This document shows, in pieces, positions 45,911 through 58,522 of a stretch of 64,000 nt of DNA. The notes under the pieces are model-generated. The model did no database searches. It was not told the DNA's origin and saw nothing but the letters and a program-made list of their open reading frames with translations. Positions within the stretch are counted from its first letter, which is position 1. Each line of letters opens with the position of its first letter. Location: the NCBI RefSeq assembly GCF_036884255.1, contig NZ_CP145605.1, positions 1,426,001-1,490,000 on the forward strand, read 5' to 3'. Position numbers and translations under genes: made by a program. The stretch comes from Paenibacillus tundrae. Lineage in GTDB: Bacteria > Bacillota > Bacilli > Paenibacillales > Paenibacillaceae.

Positions 45911-46645
45911 TTACTCCACCGTTGTTATTTCAAAAACAGACGTCCCATCATTTTGAACCTGGAAGCGATATTGAAATCCATCTCGTATTGTTGTTTCATC
46001 AAACTCACTCTGATTCACATCACGCTCTAACAATCCGATATCCTGAATAACGTCTTGCGCATCATTATAGGTGTACTCACTGTGCGTGGTTAGAATGAGC
46101 GTAGCGATGGCAGTCAGCAGGACGCCACGAGTCGGTTCATTGACATTGCCAGTTCCATATAGCTTAATTTCCTGTATTTGTTCATCTGCATTGACTATTC
46201 CGATCATGCGTAATTCATCATTGAATGCATACTCAAAAGTGGGAGTGGCCTGATCTGTTGATGACTCATTCATCGTCAGTCGGGTAATCGCTAGCCCATT
46301 TAATCGGTATTTACCTACGGCAGCATTAAACTTATTTCTAAAATCATTGGCAGTCATCTGAAATCCAGTATGATCCGTTGGGGTGGAATGATCAGCGTTT
46401 TCCCCGGTTGAATCGGTACCGGGAGCCTGTTGCTGTGCTTGATCTGGACCAGGCTGTGTAGTGTTCGAGGATAGAGCTAACATACCATACATACCTATGG
46501 AAGCCATCGCGAAACATAGTGTCGTTAGGATAATATGCTTGATGGTTACCTTGTTATGTTTTCTCATGGATAAGATCATAGATATAAGAAACACAAAGAA
46601 TGCCAATAAGCCAGTGATCCATATTACGGTAAACAGAACTTGCAA
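45911..46645 (-). CDS. Membrane protein of unknown function
   Basis: The 244 residues begin with two hydrophobic helices (about 3-27 and 36-58), then a Gln/Thr/Pro-rich linker (about 62-92) and a C-terminal soluble domain (about 95-244). The layout is that of Firmicute membrane proteins with an extracytoplasmic domain. No family is recognised. GAGGTGAGAATTTGC precedes the ATG. It converges with the lipoprotein gene. Confidence 0.65.
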   Translation of the reverse strand: MQVLFTVIWITGLLAFFVFLISMILSMRKHNKVTIKHIILTTLCFAMASIGMYGMLALSSNTTQPGPDQAQQQAPGTDSTGENADHSTPTDHTGFQMTANDFRNKFNAAVGKYRLNGLAITRLTMNESSTDQATPTFEYAFNDELRMIGIVNADEQIQEIKLYGTGNVNEPTRGVLLTAIATLILTTHSEYTYNDAQDVIQDIGLLERDVNQSEFDETTIRDGFQYRFQVQNDGTSVFEITTVE

Positions 46646-46857
46646 ATTCTCACCTCATAATAGATTAATGATTAATATCATGTTTGTCCCATCACTCATT
46701 ATAATGTTTCTTCGATTAACTTTAAACTGAGCACGTATGCTCGCGCATCACATCGTTCACATTACATATCTAGCATCACGCATTGTGCGGCAAAGCATCT
46801 CATTTCACATATCCAGCGTCTCGCATCATATATCAATCATCAGTTATTCAACATCAC

Positions 46858-46894
46858 GCGAAAAAAAGCACTACTGGCATACGTCCAGCAGTGC
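46858..46894 (-). terminator. Terminator of lacZ
   Basis: The stem AGCACTACTGG (46868-46878) / CCAGCAGTGCT (46884-46894) has one mismatch. On the minus strand it is followed by a T7 run and lies about 35 nt after the lacZ stop. Confidence 0.8.
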
Positions 46895-46928
46895 TATTAT
46901 TGGTGCTTTCCTCAATTACATCTTTTTG

Positions 46929-50090
<3,162 letters not shown>

Positions 50091-50170
50091 AATTGAAAAG
50101 GCACTTATGAAATAAAGAATATTGCCCACATCTATCACAATATGAAACTAAATGACAAGGTGGTGAACCG

Positions 50171-50995
50171 GTGGAAACTCAATATAGGTTTGGGAAAACA
50201 GATGAGACCTCTCGTTTGCCGATTTATATGACTACAGTGGGGTATTGGGAGCATCAGAAGGAGACGGATCGTCCGCAGGGTTTTCCTGACTATCAGATCC
50301 ATCAAGTCATTGAAGGGCAAGGGAAACTGATCATTCAGGATGAGGAGCATCTAGTCGGCCCAGGTGATGTATTTTTCCTCTATCCTGGCATTCCGCATCG
50401 TTATATGCCCATGAGTGAGCGCTGGGAGCTGGCATGGATTTCCTTCCAGGGGAGGGAGGCTAGTGAATTGCTCTCGTATGCAGGAATTACCCATTCGCGC
50501 GTATGTAGATTGAGGTCTAACATGCTATTACAGGGACTACAACACATGCTTGTGAGAGAAGAGAGTGTAGAAGATACCGACTATGAGATTGAATGCTCCA
50601 AGTGGTTGTACGCGCTGCTGCTTGATCTTAAACCAATGCTTATCGCTCCGGCTAATCACAATGATGAATTACAGCGGTTAAATCCCGTATTGCGATATAT
50701 CGCTGAACATCTAAATCAATCGTTGTCTCTAGCCGAGCTAGCCGAAGTGGCCGTGGTGTCCCCGCAGTATTTATGTCGATTGTTCCAGCGGGCATTATCC
50801 ACCAGACCGTTGTTCTATGTGAATCAACAGCGTATTAATCGCAGCAAGCAATTGATGTTTAGCGAGATGCAGCTGCGAATATACGAAATTGCCCATCGGG
50901 TTGGGTACGAGAATCCGAGTTACTTTTGCGCCATGTTCAAAAGGCATACCGGCATGAGCCCGGAAAGCTTCCGTAAGCTACATGGATTGCAATGA
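50171..50995 (+). CDS. AraC-family transcriptional regulator
   Basis: A 274-residue activator with an N-terminal cupin-like sensor (about 30-100, HQVIEGQGKLIIQDEEHLVGPGDVFFLYPGIPHRY) and two C-terminal helix-turn-helices (about 175-272, with LAELAEVAVVSPQYLCRLFQ and IYEIAHRVGYENPSYFCAMFKRHTGMSPESFRK). The sensor type suits a sugar ligand. The GTG start follows AAGGTGGTGA. Divergent from lacZ, which it likely activates. Confidence 0.88.
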   Translation: METQYRFGKTDETSRLPIYMTTVGYWEHQKETDRPQGFPDYQIHQVIEGQGKLIIQDEEHLVGPGDVFFLYPGIPHRYMPMSERWELAWISFQGREASELLSYAGITHSRVCRLRSNMLLQGLQHMLVREESVEDTDYEIECSKWLYALLLDLKPMLIAPANHNDELQRLNPVLRYIAEHLNQSLSLAELAEVAVVSPQYLCRLFQRALSTRPLFYVNQQRINRSKQLMFSEMQLRIYEIAHRVGYENPSYFCAMFKRHTGMSPESFRKLHGLQ

Positions 50996-51025
50996 TTTCG
51001 TTCACATCCTATTCGCTCATTCAAC

Positions 51026-53065
51026 TTATATAGAGGGTGTATGTGTAACGGCGTATACTTCGCTTAAATGAAACGCCAGATAGATCTTCATCCAGCCTTC
51101 TGAATCATTCAGATCTACACCTAGAATTTCTTCTATTTTACGTAGGCGTAAATAAAGTGTATTGCTATGAATATGCAATCGTTCGGCTGTAGCCTGAACG
51201 GAGCGGTTCTCGGAAATATAGGTTTTGAGCGTAAGTTCAAGTTCACCAGATTTATGCTGCTGGAGCGGTGCTAGAACTTCATGAATATAGTTTTCAATAT
51301 CTGACGTCTCTTGATTGAGGAAGAGCTTGTTAATGCCAATATCTTCATAGAGCATCCTGCCTACCTTATTGCGTTTCAGCAAAAATGACAGTGCGCGCGC
51401 AGCCTCGTCATTGCTCTTGGACACATACTCCAGACCACGGTACACGCCACCGATTCCCATTAAGAGTTGCGGTGTCTTAGAGGTGGTCCATTTCTGTATG
51501 GCTACTTCGAGTGTGTTTATGACATGCAGCCGGATTTTGGGATCGGAAGCGGCGGCCAGGATCGTTATTTTATTGTGTGTATTAAATAGAAGATACTCAG
51601 TTGTACCTAACTCCTTATCAATAAAGCCAATGAGCTTACGAACCCAATTTTCCGTTGTTTTCATATCCAGATGCTCACTCTGAAGCTGAACTTGAATGAC
51701 GAATAGGGATTGATGCGCTGGTAAATGAAAGCCGGCGAGCCTGCTCTCTAACTGCTGAGGTTCCCGATATTGAACGAGATCAGCGAAATAATCCTGGTTT
51801 TTGCGATAAGTCATCTCTGTCAGGGAGTAGGTATTCATCATATTCAGTGTGACAATAGCTCCGCCTTGTTCCAGAATAACATGGTCAAGCTGGCGCAGAG
51901 GATGATGTAGCTCAATGAGGAAACAACCGAGCACAAGCGCACCATATACGATCGGATATAGATATACGTCGGAATTTCCGTCTCCAGGCAATGTCATGGG
52001 GTCGAAGTTATTCTCTATTAAACTATAGATATTGACCTCATGAAGCATTGCAGTCTCCGGTATCGTAGGATACCAATCACTTCTCGCCATATCAATATAA
52101 TAGGTAGGCAAGTTTAGCATCGAACCTACCTTCTCTATGGTATGCCCTAAGGAACCATGTTCAATGGAAAGTTTGGTGAACTGATTATGAAGTTCATTAC
52201 GGCTGACGAGATAACGGTTCTTCTCCAGTAGCTCAGAGTACATGGTGGCGTTGGAGATGGCAATCGCGGCTTGATCCGCAAATCCTTGCATCACGTTCAG
52301 GTCATGCGGGGCAAAACGCCTGTATTGCGTGAATTGATAGACAAGCATGACCCCAATTTTACGCGTGTTCATCGTGACTGGAACAGCAATCATGCTTTTA
52401 GCTACACTACCGTCAGGTAATGCACTAACAATAATGCTGGCATTCTCCGGATTAACGTTAGCCATATCCCTGTATGCCTCTTCCGGATTACTGTATATAC
52501 GGCCGATGCCTTCCTCATATACCTTTCCAGTAATTCCTTCATCAATCTCCCCTTGATACTGAAACACACTATCTTGAAAACCAACCTTGGCTCTAGGAAT
52601 CATTTTGCCTGATTCGGGATCGACCATCATAAATAAACCACAGGATAAGGATGGAATTACCTTAAGCGCGTTCTCCATAATTTTCAGCAAGAGATCGTTT
52701 AATTCTAGGGAACAGGTAAGCTCTCTCAGCCCCGTCATCCATCGCTCATTATGTACACGCTCCTTCATGATCTGCTGTTTGAGCAGCTCTTCTCGGATCA
52801 AGGATTCCAGACGTTCACTCTGTAAGAGGGTCAGCTGCTTCTGGGTATCGACAGCCACACGGATATTGCAATGGGATAGAAATTCAAACGTATATTTAAA
52901 TATTTTCCACTCTAAGCTTAGAGAACTTTCCTCGATATTGTCAGGCATCTCTCCTACAAGCAGCCAGTTATTCCACTCAACATCATAATCATCCTTGAGC
53001 CATATGCCGTACCGACAGGGGCCGAAGCTATGTGTCATAAAGGAATGAATCGTCTCATTCATCAT
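51026..53065 (-). CDS. GAF-domain transcriptional regulator with PucR-type C-terminal HTH
   Basis: A 679-residue cytoplasmic regulator. A GAF domain lies about 110-270 (LNDLLLKIMENALKVIPSLSCGLFMMVDP ... FADQAAIAISNA). A central region is followed by a CdaR GGDEF-like segment (about 420-560). A C-terminal PucR helix-turn-helix (about 600-665) contains LKTYISENRSVQATAERLHIHSNTLYLRLRKIEEILG, typical of PucR/CdaR activators of catabolic genes. GGAG is 8 nt before ATG. It is divergent from the amidohydrolase-permease pair, its probable targets. Ligand unknown. Confidence 0.88.
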   Translation of the reverse strand: MMNETIHSFMTHSFGPCRYGIWLKDDYDVEWNNWLLVGEMPDNIEESSLSLEWKIFKYTFEFLSHCNIRVAVDTQKQLTLLQSERLESLIREELLKQQIMKERVHNERWMTGLRELTCSLELNDLLLKIMENALKVIPSLSCGLFMMVDPESGKMIPRAKVGFQDSVFQYQGEIDEGITGKVYEEGIGRIYSNPEEAYRDMANVNPENASIIVSALPDGSVAKSMIAVPVTMNTRKIGVMLVYQFTQYRRFAPHDLNVMQGFADQAAIAISNATMYSELLEKNRYLVSRNELHNQFTKLSIEHGSLGHTIEKVGSMLNLPTYYIDMARSDWYPTIPETAMLHEVNIYSLIENNFDPMTLPGDGNSDVYLYPIVYGALVLGCFLIELHHPLRQLDHVILEQGGAIVTLNMMNTYSLTEMTYRKNQDYFADLVQYREPQQLESRLAGFHLPAHQSLFVIQVQLQSEHLDMKTTENWVRKLIGFIDKELGTTEYLLFNTHNKITILAAASDPKIRLHVINTLEVAIQKWTTSKTPQLLMGIGGVYRGLEYVSKSNDEAARALSFLLKRNKVGRMLYEDIGINKLFLNQETSDIENYIHEVLAPLQQHKSGELELTLKTYISENRSVQATAERLHIHSNTLYLRLRKIEEILGVDLNDSEGWMKIYLAFHLSEVYAVTHTPSI

Positions 53066-53183
53066 GGGTATTACTCCTTTCGTGTGCTAATACATCACAT
53101 TAGTCATATCAATTTTGAATAAAGCATCTTCTTCGCTGTGTATATCACTAGTGTTGTCCATATAAAACTGTTGGTATCAACAA

Positions 53184-53216
53184 TGACATTATACATTTGC
53201 AGCTTATATAATGTCA
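53184..53216. promoter_or_regulatory. 10-bp-arm palindrome between the PucR-type regulator and the amidohydrolase operon
   Basis: TGACATTATA (53184-53193) and TATAATGTCA (53207-53216) are perfect inverted arms 13 nt apart, midway between divergent genes. This is a strong operator candidate for the adjacent regulator. Confidence 0.6.
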
Positions 53217-53338
53217 GTAACTTTAACGCTATACAATTTCAAAGTGTTACAACAGTATAGCTTTAACTTGAATAGGTACATCACGTATCACTCATTACGA
53301 TGATGCGTAACCAAATCTGAAAACGAGGTGGAGTATTG

Positions 53339-54559
53339 ATGAGTTCAATGATTGCTTTTACAGGTGCATTGCTGATAGATGGACAAGGCGGAGAGCCTGT
53401 TTCCGATAGTGTGGTTCTGGTAGAGAACGGTAAGATTAAAGAAGCAGGTGCCAAGGCAACTGTACAGATCCCAGAAGAAGCTCAGGTTGTCGACGTAACC
53501 GGGAAAGTTATCATGCCAGGATTGATCGATGCACATGTTCACGTACACGGAGCGAAGAATCTGAACATGGCTGCGGTGGCTCTTGAGCCAAATGAACTTC
53601 AGATGGGGAGAGCGTTACAGGATCTACCGAAGCTGATTAACGCAGGTTTCACAACGGTTCGGGATGTCGGCAGCCATGTTGCTGTGTATATTCGTGACCT
53701 GATCCAGGAAGGCGTCGTTAAAGGGCCGCGGATCAAAACGTCTCGTCATATGCTCAGTCAGACGGGTGGACATGCAGATATTCATATGATTCCAACCGAA
53801 ATGAATATTTTCACGACATGTGACGGTGTGCCAGAAGTTATTAAGGCCGCACGCACGCAGTTTCGTGAGGGTGCAGATTTTATTAAAGTGTGTTCCACAG
53901 GTGGGGTGTTATCGGAGAAGGATGATCCACGCTGGTCACAATTCCGATTAGATGAACTGAAGGCGATTGTGTATGAAGCTGAGGCGGTACAGTCGTATGT
54001 AGCATCACATGCACAAGGGACGCAGGGAATTAAAAATGCGTTGCTTGCAGGTGTGCGTACGATTGAACATGGAATCTACATTGATGAAGAAGGCATTGGT
54101 ATGATGCTGGATCAGAAGGCCATTCTCGTTCCAACACTAGCTATCGTGCATCGGATTATCAAAGAGGGGCATAAATACGGTGTACCTGAATTTGGAATTC
54201 GCAAAGCAGAGCGTGTATACCAAGAGCATATTGAAAATATGATCATTGCACACAAAGCGGGTGTAACCATCGCAGCGGGTACGGATTTCTGTACGTGTGC
54301 ACCGGTAGAGCATGGCGGTAATGCACTCGAACTGCGATTACTTGTAGATGATGTTGGCTTCACGCCAATGCAAGCCATTGTTGCTGCAACGCGAGATGCT
54401 GCCAAAGCGATGCAGATGGAGGAGGAGATCGGTACCCTTGAGGCAGGCAAGTCAGCAGATCTGCTGGTACTGAATGTGAATCCGTTGACAGATATTAGTC
54501 TGCTTGAAAATACAGGCCATATTGAGCAGGTCTATCTATCAGGTGAACGCTTGAAGTAA
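53339..54559 (+). CDS. Metal-dependent amidohydrolase
   Basis: A 406-residue TIM-barrel hydrolase of the amidohydrolase superfamily, closest by motif to the Xaa-Pro/Xaa-Arg dipeptidase and imidazolonepropionase-like group. Metal ligands: HVHVH starting at His66, Lys in FIKVCSTGG, His in SHAQG, His in TIEHGIY and Asp in AAGTDF. The C-terminal strand SADLLVLNVNPLTDI is typical. It acts in the cytoplasm on an unknown amide, imide or dipeptide. Start ATG 53339 with GAGGTGGAG 5 nt upstream; a TTG one codon earlier is possible. A permease gene follows after 35 nt. Confidence 0.88.
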   Translation: MSSMIAFTGALLIDGQGGEPVSDSVVLVENGKIKEAGAKATVQIPEEAQVVDVTGKVIMPGLIDAHVHVHGAKNLNMAAVALEPNELQMGRALQDLPKLINAGFTTVRDVGSHVAVYIRDLIQEGVVKGPRIKTSRHMLSQTGGHADIHMIPTEMNIFTTCDGVPEVIKAARTQFREGADFIKVCSTGGVLSEKDDPRWSQFRLDELKAIVYEAEAVQSYVASHAQGTQGIKNALLAGVRTIEHGIYIDEEGIGMMLDQKAILVPTLAIVHRIIKEGHKYGVPEFGIRKAERVYQEHIENMIIAHKAGVTIAAGTDFCTCAPVEHGGNALELRLLVDDVGFTPMQAIVAATRDAAKAMQMEEEIGTLEAGKSADLLVLNVNPLTDISLLENTGHIEQVYLSGERLK

Positions 54560-54594
54560 GATGCAGACAACGTAGAGAATGGGGAGAAGTCACC

Positions 54595-55761
54595 ATGTTT
54601 AGTCAACCGATTTATATCGCCACGATATTACTCGTCATTTTAGCTATTGGAGAATTAGTCTCCATCTGGTCGAAAGCACGAATTCCTTCCTTGCTCGTTG
54701 TTCTAATCGGTTATCTACTGCTGAACTGGGCTGGGTTCTTTCCGCAAGGCGTGGTGTCAAGCTCTGCACTGAGCGCGTTCGGGGCGCTGATGGTGGCTCC
54801 ACTTATTGTGCACATGGGAACCTTGATTCCACTGAAATTGATTCGTTCGCAGTATAAAGCGATATTGATTTCACTGTTCGGATCACTTATTGCTACAGGC
54901 CTCATTTTGTTGATTGTAACGCCATTTTATGGTTACCCTACAGCTGTTGCCGGGTCAAGCCCAGTGGTCGGTGGGATTATCTCTTATCTGATCACGGCTA
55001 CCAAGCTGCAGGAGATGAATCTCGCGCATCTGATTACAATTCCGGCTGTTATTCTTGGTATTCACTCACTCGTGGGCATGCCGCTCGCAACCAATTTACT
55101 TCGGAGGTATGCACTGAAACTACAGAAGCAGGGCGCTTTTGAGAACAAGACTCCATCGCCAGGAAACGTAAATATTAAGGAAGCGAATGTGAAAACATTT
55201 CTTCCACAGCGTTTCCATACCGCTCCGATCTTGCTATTATTCTTATTCATTATGGGCAGTCTGTCCATCTTTCTTGGCAATGTAACCGGGCTTAGCTACA
55301 GTATTTGGGCGTTGCTGTTAGGTGTTATTGGCCATCTTGTCGGGTTATTCCCATCACGGATTCTGGATAAAGCTAGTACGTCAGGCATTGCTATGATCGG
55401 TCTGATTATCGTGGTGATGACAAGTATGGAGTCGATTACGTTGGATGCAGTGGTCAGCTCTATTATTCCCGTATTGTTCATTATCGCAGTCGGGGTGGTT
55501 GGGGTAATGATCGGGGGATTCCTTGGCTCCAAGCTATTCAAATGGGACCCGCTGAAAGGTCTGCCTGTGGCGTTAACAGCTCTATTTGGTTTTCCGGGGG
55601 ACTACATTATCTGTGAAGAAGTGAGTCGTTCCGTTGGGCGTGATGAGAATGAACGTCAAGCGATTCTGGATGAGATTTTGACACCGATGCTGGTCGGTGG
55701 ATTTACAACAGTCACCACAGCTTCTGTGTTAATCGCGTCAGTATTGATCAAAACACTATGA
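54595..55761 (+). CDS. Putative transporter, about 10-11 membrane helices
   Basis: A 388-residue hydrophobic protein with an internal-repeat feel: a GSSPVVGGIISYLI segment near residue 120 and LFGFPGDYIICEEV near 335 at comparable half positions. I do not recognise a named family with confidence; the general layout recalls GltS or other elevator-type permeases. GGGGAGAAGTCACC precedes the ATG. Position behind the amidohydrolase under a shared regulator suggests it imports that enzyme's substrate. Confidence 0.6.
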   Translation: MFSQPIYIATILLVILAIGELVSIWSKARIPSLLVVLIGYLLLNWAGFFPQGVVSSSALSAFGALMVAPLIVHMGTLIPLKLIRSQYKAILISLFGSLIATGLILLIVTPFYGYPTAVAGSSPVVGGIISYLITATKLQEMNLAHLITIPAVILGIHSLVGMPLATNLLRRYALKLQKQGAFENKTPSPGNVNIKEANVKTFLPQRFHTAPILLLFLFIMGSLSIFLGNVTGLSYSIWALLLGVIGHLVGLFPSRILDKASTSGIAMIGLIIVVMTSMESITLDAVVSSIIPVLFIIAVGVVGVMIGGFLGSKLFKWDPLKGLPVALTALFGFPGDYIICEEVSRSVGRDENERQAILDEILTPMLVGGFTTVTTASVLIASVLIKTL

Positions 55762-55830
55762 GTACGTGAACCAAAGCGGAGTTGTTAGTTCAATCCCTTT
55801 TATAAAATTGATCTTCTCTTCATCCTAATT

Positions 55831-55940
55831 TCAGATTCTATTAAGGTTCGAAGACTAATATAAGTCTTGTAAACCCCTTCTCGTGTTAAATAGATGTGTG
55901 ACTGGCTCCGCCCGGATCGTCCGGCGGGGCATTTTTTTTG
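55831..55940 (+). other. Duplicated ~110-nt element, copy 1, ending in a terminator
   Basis: TCAGATTCTATTAAGGTTCG, then CTTGTAAACCCCTTCTCGTG, then TAGATGTGTGACTG, then a G+C-rich hairpin GCTCCGCCCGGA/TCCGGCGGGGC and T8. It matches 59191-59298 with no gap up to the hairpin. The hairpin differs in sequence but keeps pairing. It may be a small RNA, a leader, or the terminator region of the permease operon. The minus strand also reads as a conserved peptide. Confidence 0.6.
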
Positions 55941-56035
55941 TTTCATGGCTGTGTAGGGTTACGTGATGATGATATGATAGAAGCATACATAATGGATATA
56001 CAGAGCAGAGATATGAATAGGAAGGAAGGGTTCTC

Positions 56036-56953
56036 ATGGATGTGACGCTCCATACGATGTTTCGACCAATCCAGATCAATGGTACGGATGAGCAATCGTA
56101 TTATGTGGAGAGAATGCCTTCTGCTGATCTAATGGCGTACATTGCTTGCTATTGGGAATCAGGATTTTTCTCGAATAGAGAAGAGAGCATGTTGCCTAAA
56201 CAGGTGAATGGAGTACCCACTCGGGTATTGCCGGACGGTTGTACGGATATTCTGATAACATATGATGCGGCTCAGTCGAAGCATACGTTATCGTATTGTG
56301 GGAACTACACGCAGCCCTTCATGTTTCCCCAGTCAGTGGGTGTAGTTCCGTCAGGGGATTATACGTTTGGTGTGCGCTTTTTTCCGGGCGGTGCACGTTC
56401 ATTTCATGGATTGCCGCTGGATACGTTCACAGATCTGAGAATCCCTCTTGAGGAGTGCTGGCCTACCCAGGTGGATGAACTTCGGGAACGCCTGGCTACA
56501 ACGAATAGCTTTGATGAGCGAGTGCGAGTCATGGAGGGGACATTGAAACGGTTGTCGGTACGTATCTCAGCATATGAACAGGATCTGATGAAAAATGTTC
56601 TGCACCGCATATTCAGTGATGGCGGTAGCATGAATGTACATGAACTCGCCATACGTGAGGTTGTGAGTGAGCGGCAATTACATCGTAAATTTGCAGGCTG
56701 GATTGGCGTTAGCCCGAAGCGATTCAGCGAGATCGTTCGTTTTCACCGTGTGCTGGCGAGCATCCATCAGAATCCGGCGCGTGACTGGGCGGCATTGGCG
56801 GTTGAACATGGATTCTACGACCAAGCACACTTGATTCGTCACTTTCGTAAGTTCTATGGAGAGACGCCACGGACTGCTGCTAAGGAACATCATTTGATGA
56901 TGTCCGATTTGTACAATAGATTGGACAAGCCCTCGGTTATACTTAAATCTTAA
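56036..56953 (+). CDS. AraC-family transcriptional regulator (DUF6597-type N-terminal domain)
   Basis: The 305 residues start with a sensor-like region (about 20-130, with VNGVPTRVLPDGCTDILI and GVRFFPGGARSFHGLPLD, hallmarks of the DUF6597 group). A C-terminal AraC HTH follows (about 195-290), including AALAVEHGFYDQAHLIRHFRKFYGETPRTA. GGAAGGAAGGG precedes the ATG. The DinB gene follows after 26 nt and is probably in the same operon. Confidence 0.87.
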   Translation: MDVTLHTMFRPIQINGTDEQSYYVERMPSADLMAYIACYWESGFFSNREESMLPKQVNGVPTRVLPDGCTDILITYDAAQSKHTLSYCGNYTQPFMFPQSVGVVPSGDYTFGVRFFPGGARSFHGLPLDTFTDLRIPLEECWPTQVDELRERLATTNSFDERVRVMEGTLKRLSVRISAYEQDLMKNVLHRIFSDGGSMNVHELAIREVVSERQLHRKFAGWIGVSPKRFSEIVRFHRVLASIHQNPARDWAALAVEHGFYDQAHLIRHFRKFYGETPRTAAKEHHLMMSDLYNRLDKPSVILKS

Positions 56954-56979
56954 GATGAATAATAAAGGAGACTTATGAT

Positions 56980-57468
56980 ATGAATGGAACTATGCAAATG
57001 AGAGATCATCTGCTTCGAGAATTGGAAACAGGCGTGCGTACAGGGGCATCACTGATCCGTCTGATTCGTCCAGAGGATTGGGCATACCGTCCACAGGACA
57101 ATATGCGTTCTCTGGTGGAGCTAGTGCACCATTTTATTCAAATTACCGCCTCAGACCTTGCCATCATGCAGGAGAAAGGCGAAGCAGAGGTAGGACAAGT
57201 TGAGAATAGTCTAGCAGGCATCGAGGATATTGAGAAATTAGAGGCAACGCTGTGGAGTAATCTAGAAGCGTACAAAGACTATATCGTTTCACTCAGTGAA
57301 GAGGATCTATTAACCCGTTCAACCAAAGCATTTTATATGGAGCACGGACACCTTCAGGCACAGTGGCAGATTGAGACGCTAACTCATGTATTCCATCACC
57401 GTTCCCAGCTCTATAATTATCTCAAGCAACAGGGGCATGAGTTAAACTTCTTCATGTTATACGCGTAA
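56980..57468 (+). CDS. DinB-family protein
   Basis: A 162-residue four-helix-bundle protein of the DinB/YfiT fold. Putative metal His residues occur in ELVHHFIQI (about 45) and THVFHHRSQLYNYLKQQG (about 138-145). Family members include thiol transferases (bacillithiol-dependent) but the role here is unknown. AAAGGAG lies 9 nt before the ATG. Co-transcribed with the AraC regulator by spacing. Confidence 0.82.
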   Translation: MNGTMQMRDHLLRELETGVRTGASLIRLIRPEDWAYRPQDNMRSLVELVHHFIQITASDLAIMQEKGEAEVGQVENSLAGIEDIEKLEATLWSNLEAYKDYIVSLSEEDLLTRSTKAFYMEHGHLQAQWQIETLTHVFHHRSQLYNYLKQQGHELNFFMLYA

Positions 57469-57555
57469 GATCGGAGAATTATAATCTTCTGTCAGCGAAG
57501 TTTGTGTATGTAATTCAGTGCGTTTCTACGTTGAGCATAAAGTACGCATCGCAAC

Positions 57556-57590
57556 AGCTCTACCGGATGGTTCGGTAGGGCTCTTTTTTA
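57556..57590 (+). terminator. Terminator of the araC-dinB operon
   Basis: AGCTCTACCG (57556-57565) / CGGTAGGGCT (57573-57582) with one G-T pair, then a T run. Confidence 0.82.
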
Positions 57591-57722
57591 TTTGAATCGA
57601 TCATCGAATCTCGAATCTATGAAGTCTAGCAAAAATAGACGTTATAACACTGGCATTTTACCGTTACAATGCTAGATTTCAAACATAGAATACCGTATCA
57701 AAGCAAAAAGGAGGTGATTCAC

Positions 57723-58010
57723 ATGGCTATCCTTTTACCATTACAGTATTACAATCTTCCAGCGGGTGTAGGTAAGTCCTACTACGAAAATCTGGCTGGA
57801 GGCTCCAACGCTACTGTAACAGTCAACAACAATGGACCATTCCCCGTATCTCTTGTGATTACGCGTGTCAATGAACCAGTTGTCACTTATGTTGTTCCTG
57901 TAAACAGTAGTCTTACGATTGGAGCGGGTCATGTGTTAGTTTTCGCGTTGCTAGCGAATAATGGAGGCCCGGCTTCCGGAACGATTCAATTCGCTGTAGC
58001 TGATTTCTAA
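57723..58010 (+). CDS. Small beta-rich protein, possibly spore-surface related
   Basis: A 95-residue protein with a near-perfect ribosome site (AAAGGAGGTGA) and its own terminator, which suggests high expression. The sequence alternates hydrophobic and polar residues in strands (ATVTVNNNGPFPVSLVI, VVPVNSSLTIGAGHVLVF, GTIQFAVADF), so an all-beta jellyroll is likely. The order of strands recalls the core of DUF3992 endospore appendage subunits (Ena). It lacks their cysteine-containing N-terminal connector, so this is only a resemblance. No signal peptide. Confidence 0.7.
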   Translation: MAILLPLQYYNLPAGVGKSYYENLAGGSNATVTVNNNGPFPVSLVITRVNEPVVTYVVPVNSSLTIGAGHVLVFALLANNGGPASGTIQFAVADF

Positions 58011-58038
58011 TGCAGACTTGACTGTAGTGCACTGAACA

Positions 58039-58086
58039 AGCCCTTGTCTGGTAGGTTATCCTTCCGGGCAGGGGCTTAATTTTTGA
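58039..58086 (+). terminator. Terminator of the small beta-rich protein gene
   Basis: AAGCCCTTGTCTGG pairs with CCGGGCAGGGGCTT with G-T pairs, followed by AATTTTTG. Confidence 0.7.
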
Positions 58087-58430
58087 ATGAAGCAACTTTG
58101 CTTGAGAATCAGATCCGGACAGGGTCGTTTGCCAAGGATCAGTGGGTTACAGGTTATGATGTTCGACATGGGGAGTACGATCCGCCGTATTCTTTTATGT
58201 ACAAAGACGCTAAGCTGAGCCTAGAGATGATGGGTGAACCAGGAAATATGTTAGCAAGGTTAAAGAGCGGGTATTTCTTCTCATTTACATATAAAAAGGG
58301 AAATGTATATCGTAATGTCGGTGTAGGTGGCGAGTTTAGTCAGAAGCAGTTTACTACATTTATTAAGAGTGTAGAAAAAGAAATTAAACCGCACATTGAT
58401 CAATTCGAAAAGCTGGCTAAGCAACTGTAG
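58083..58430 (+). CDS. Hypothetical protein, start uncertain
   Basis: A 115-codon frame with a stop codon just upstream and only a TTG start inside the T run of the preceding terminator. CAGGGG 9 nt upstream is a weak ribosome site within the hairpin. Composition (charged C-terminal helix FIKSVEKEIKPHIDQFEKLAKQL, aromatic strands) looks protein-like. No family is recognised. It may be a 5'-truncated gene or start at an internal TTG 58098 or ATG. Confidence 0.45.
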   Translation: MNEATLLENQIRTGSFAKDQWVTGYDVRHGEYDPPYSFMYKDAKLSLEMMGEPGNMLARLKSGYFFSFTYKKGNVYRNVGVGGEFSQKQFTTFIKSVEKEIKPHIDQFEKLAKQL

Positions 58431-58522
58431 ACATAAACCTCCTGTTTAACGTCGCTTTCATTCGATTAATTCATTGTAAAGGAAATAATGAACTGGTCAT
58501 ACCGATGGGAGGTTGTAAGACC

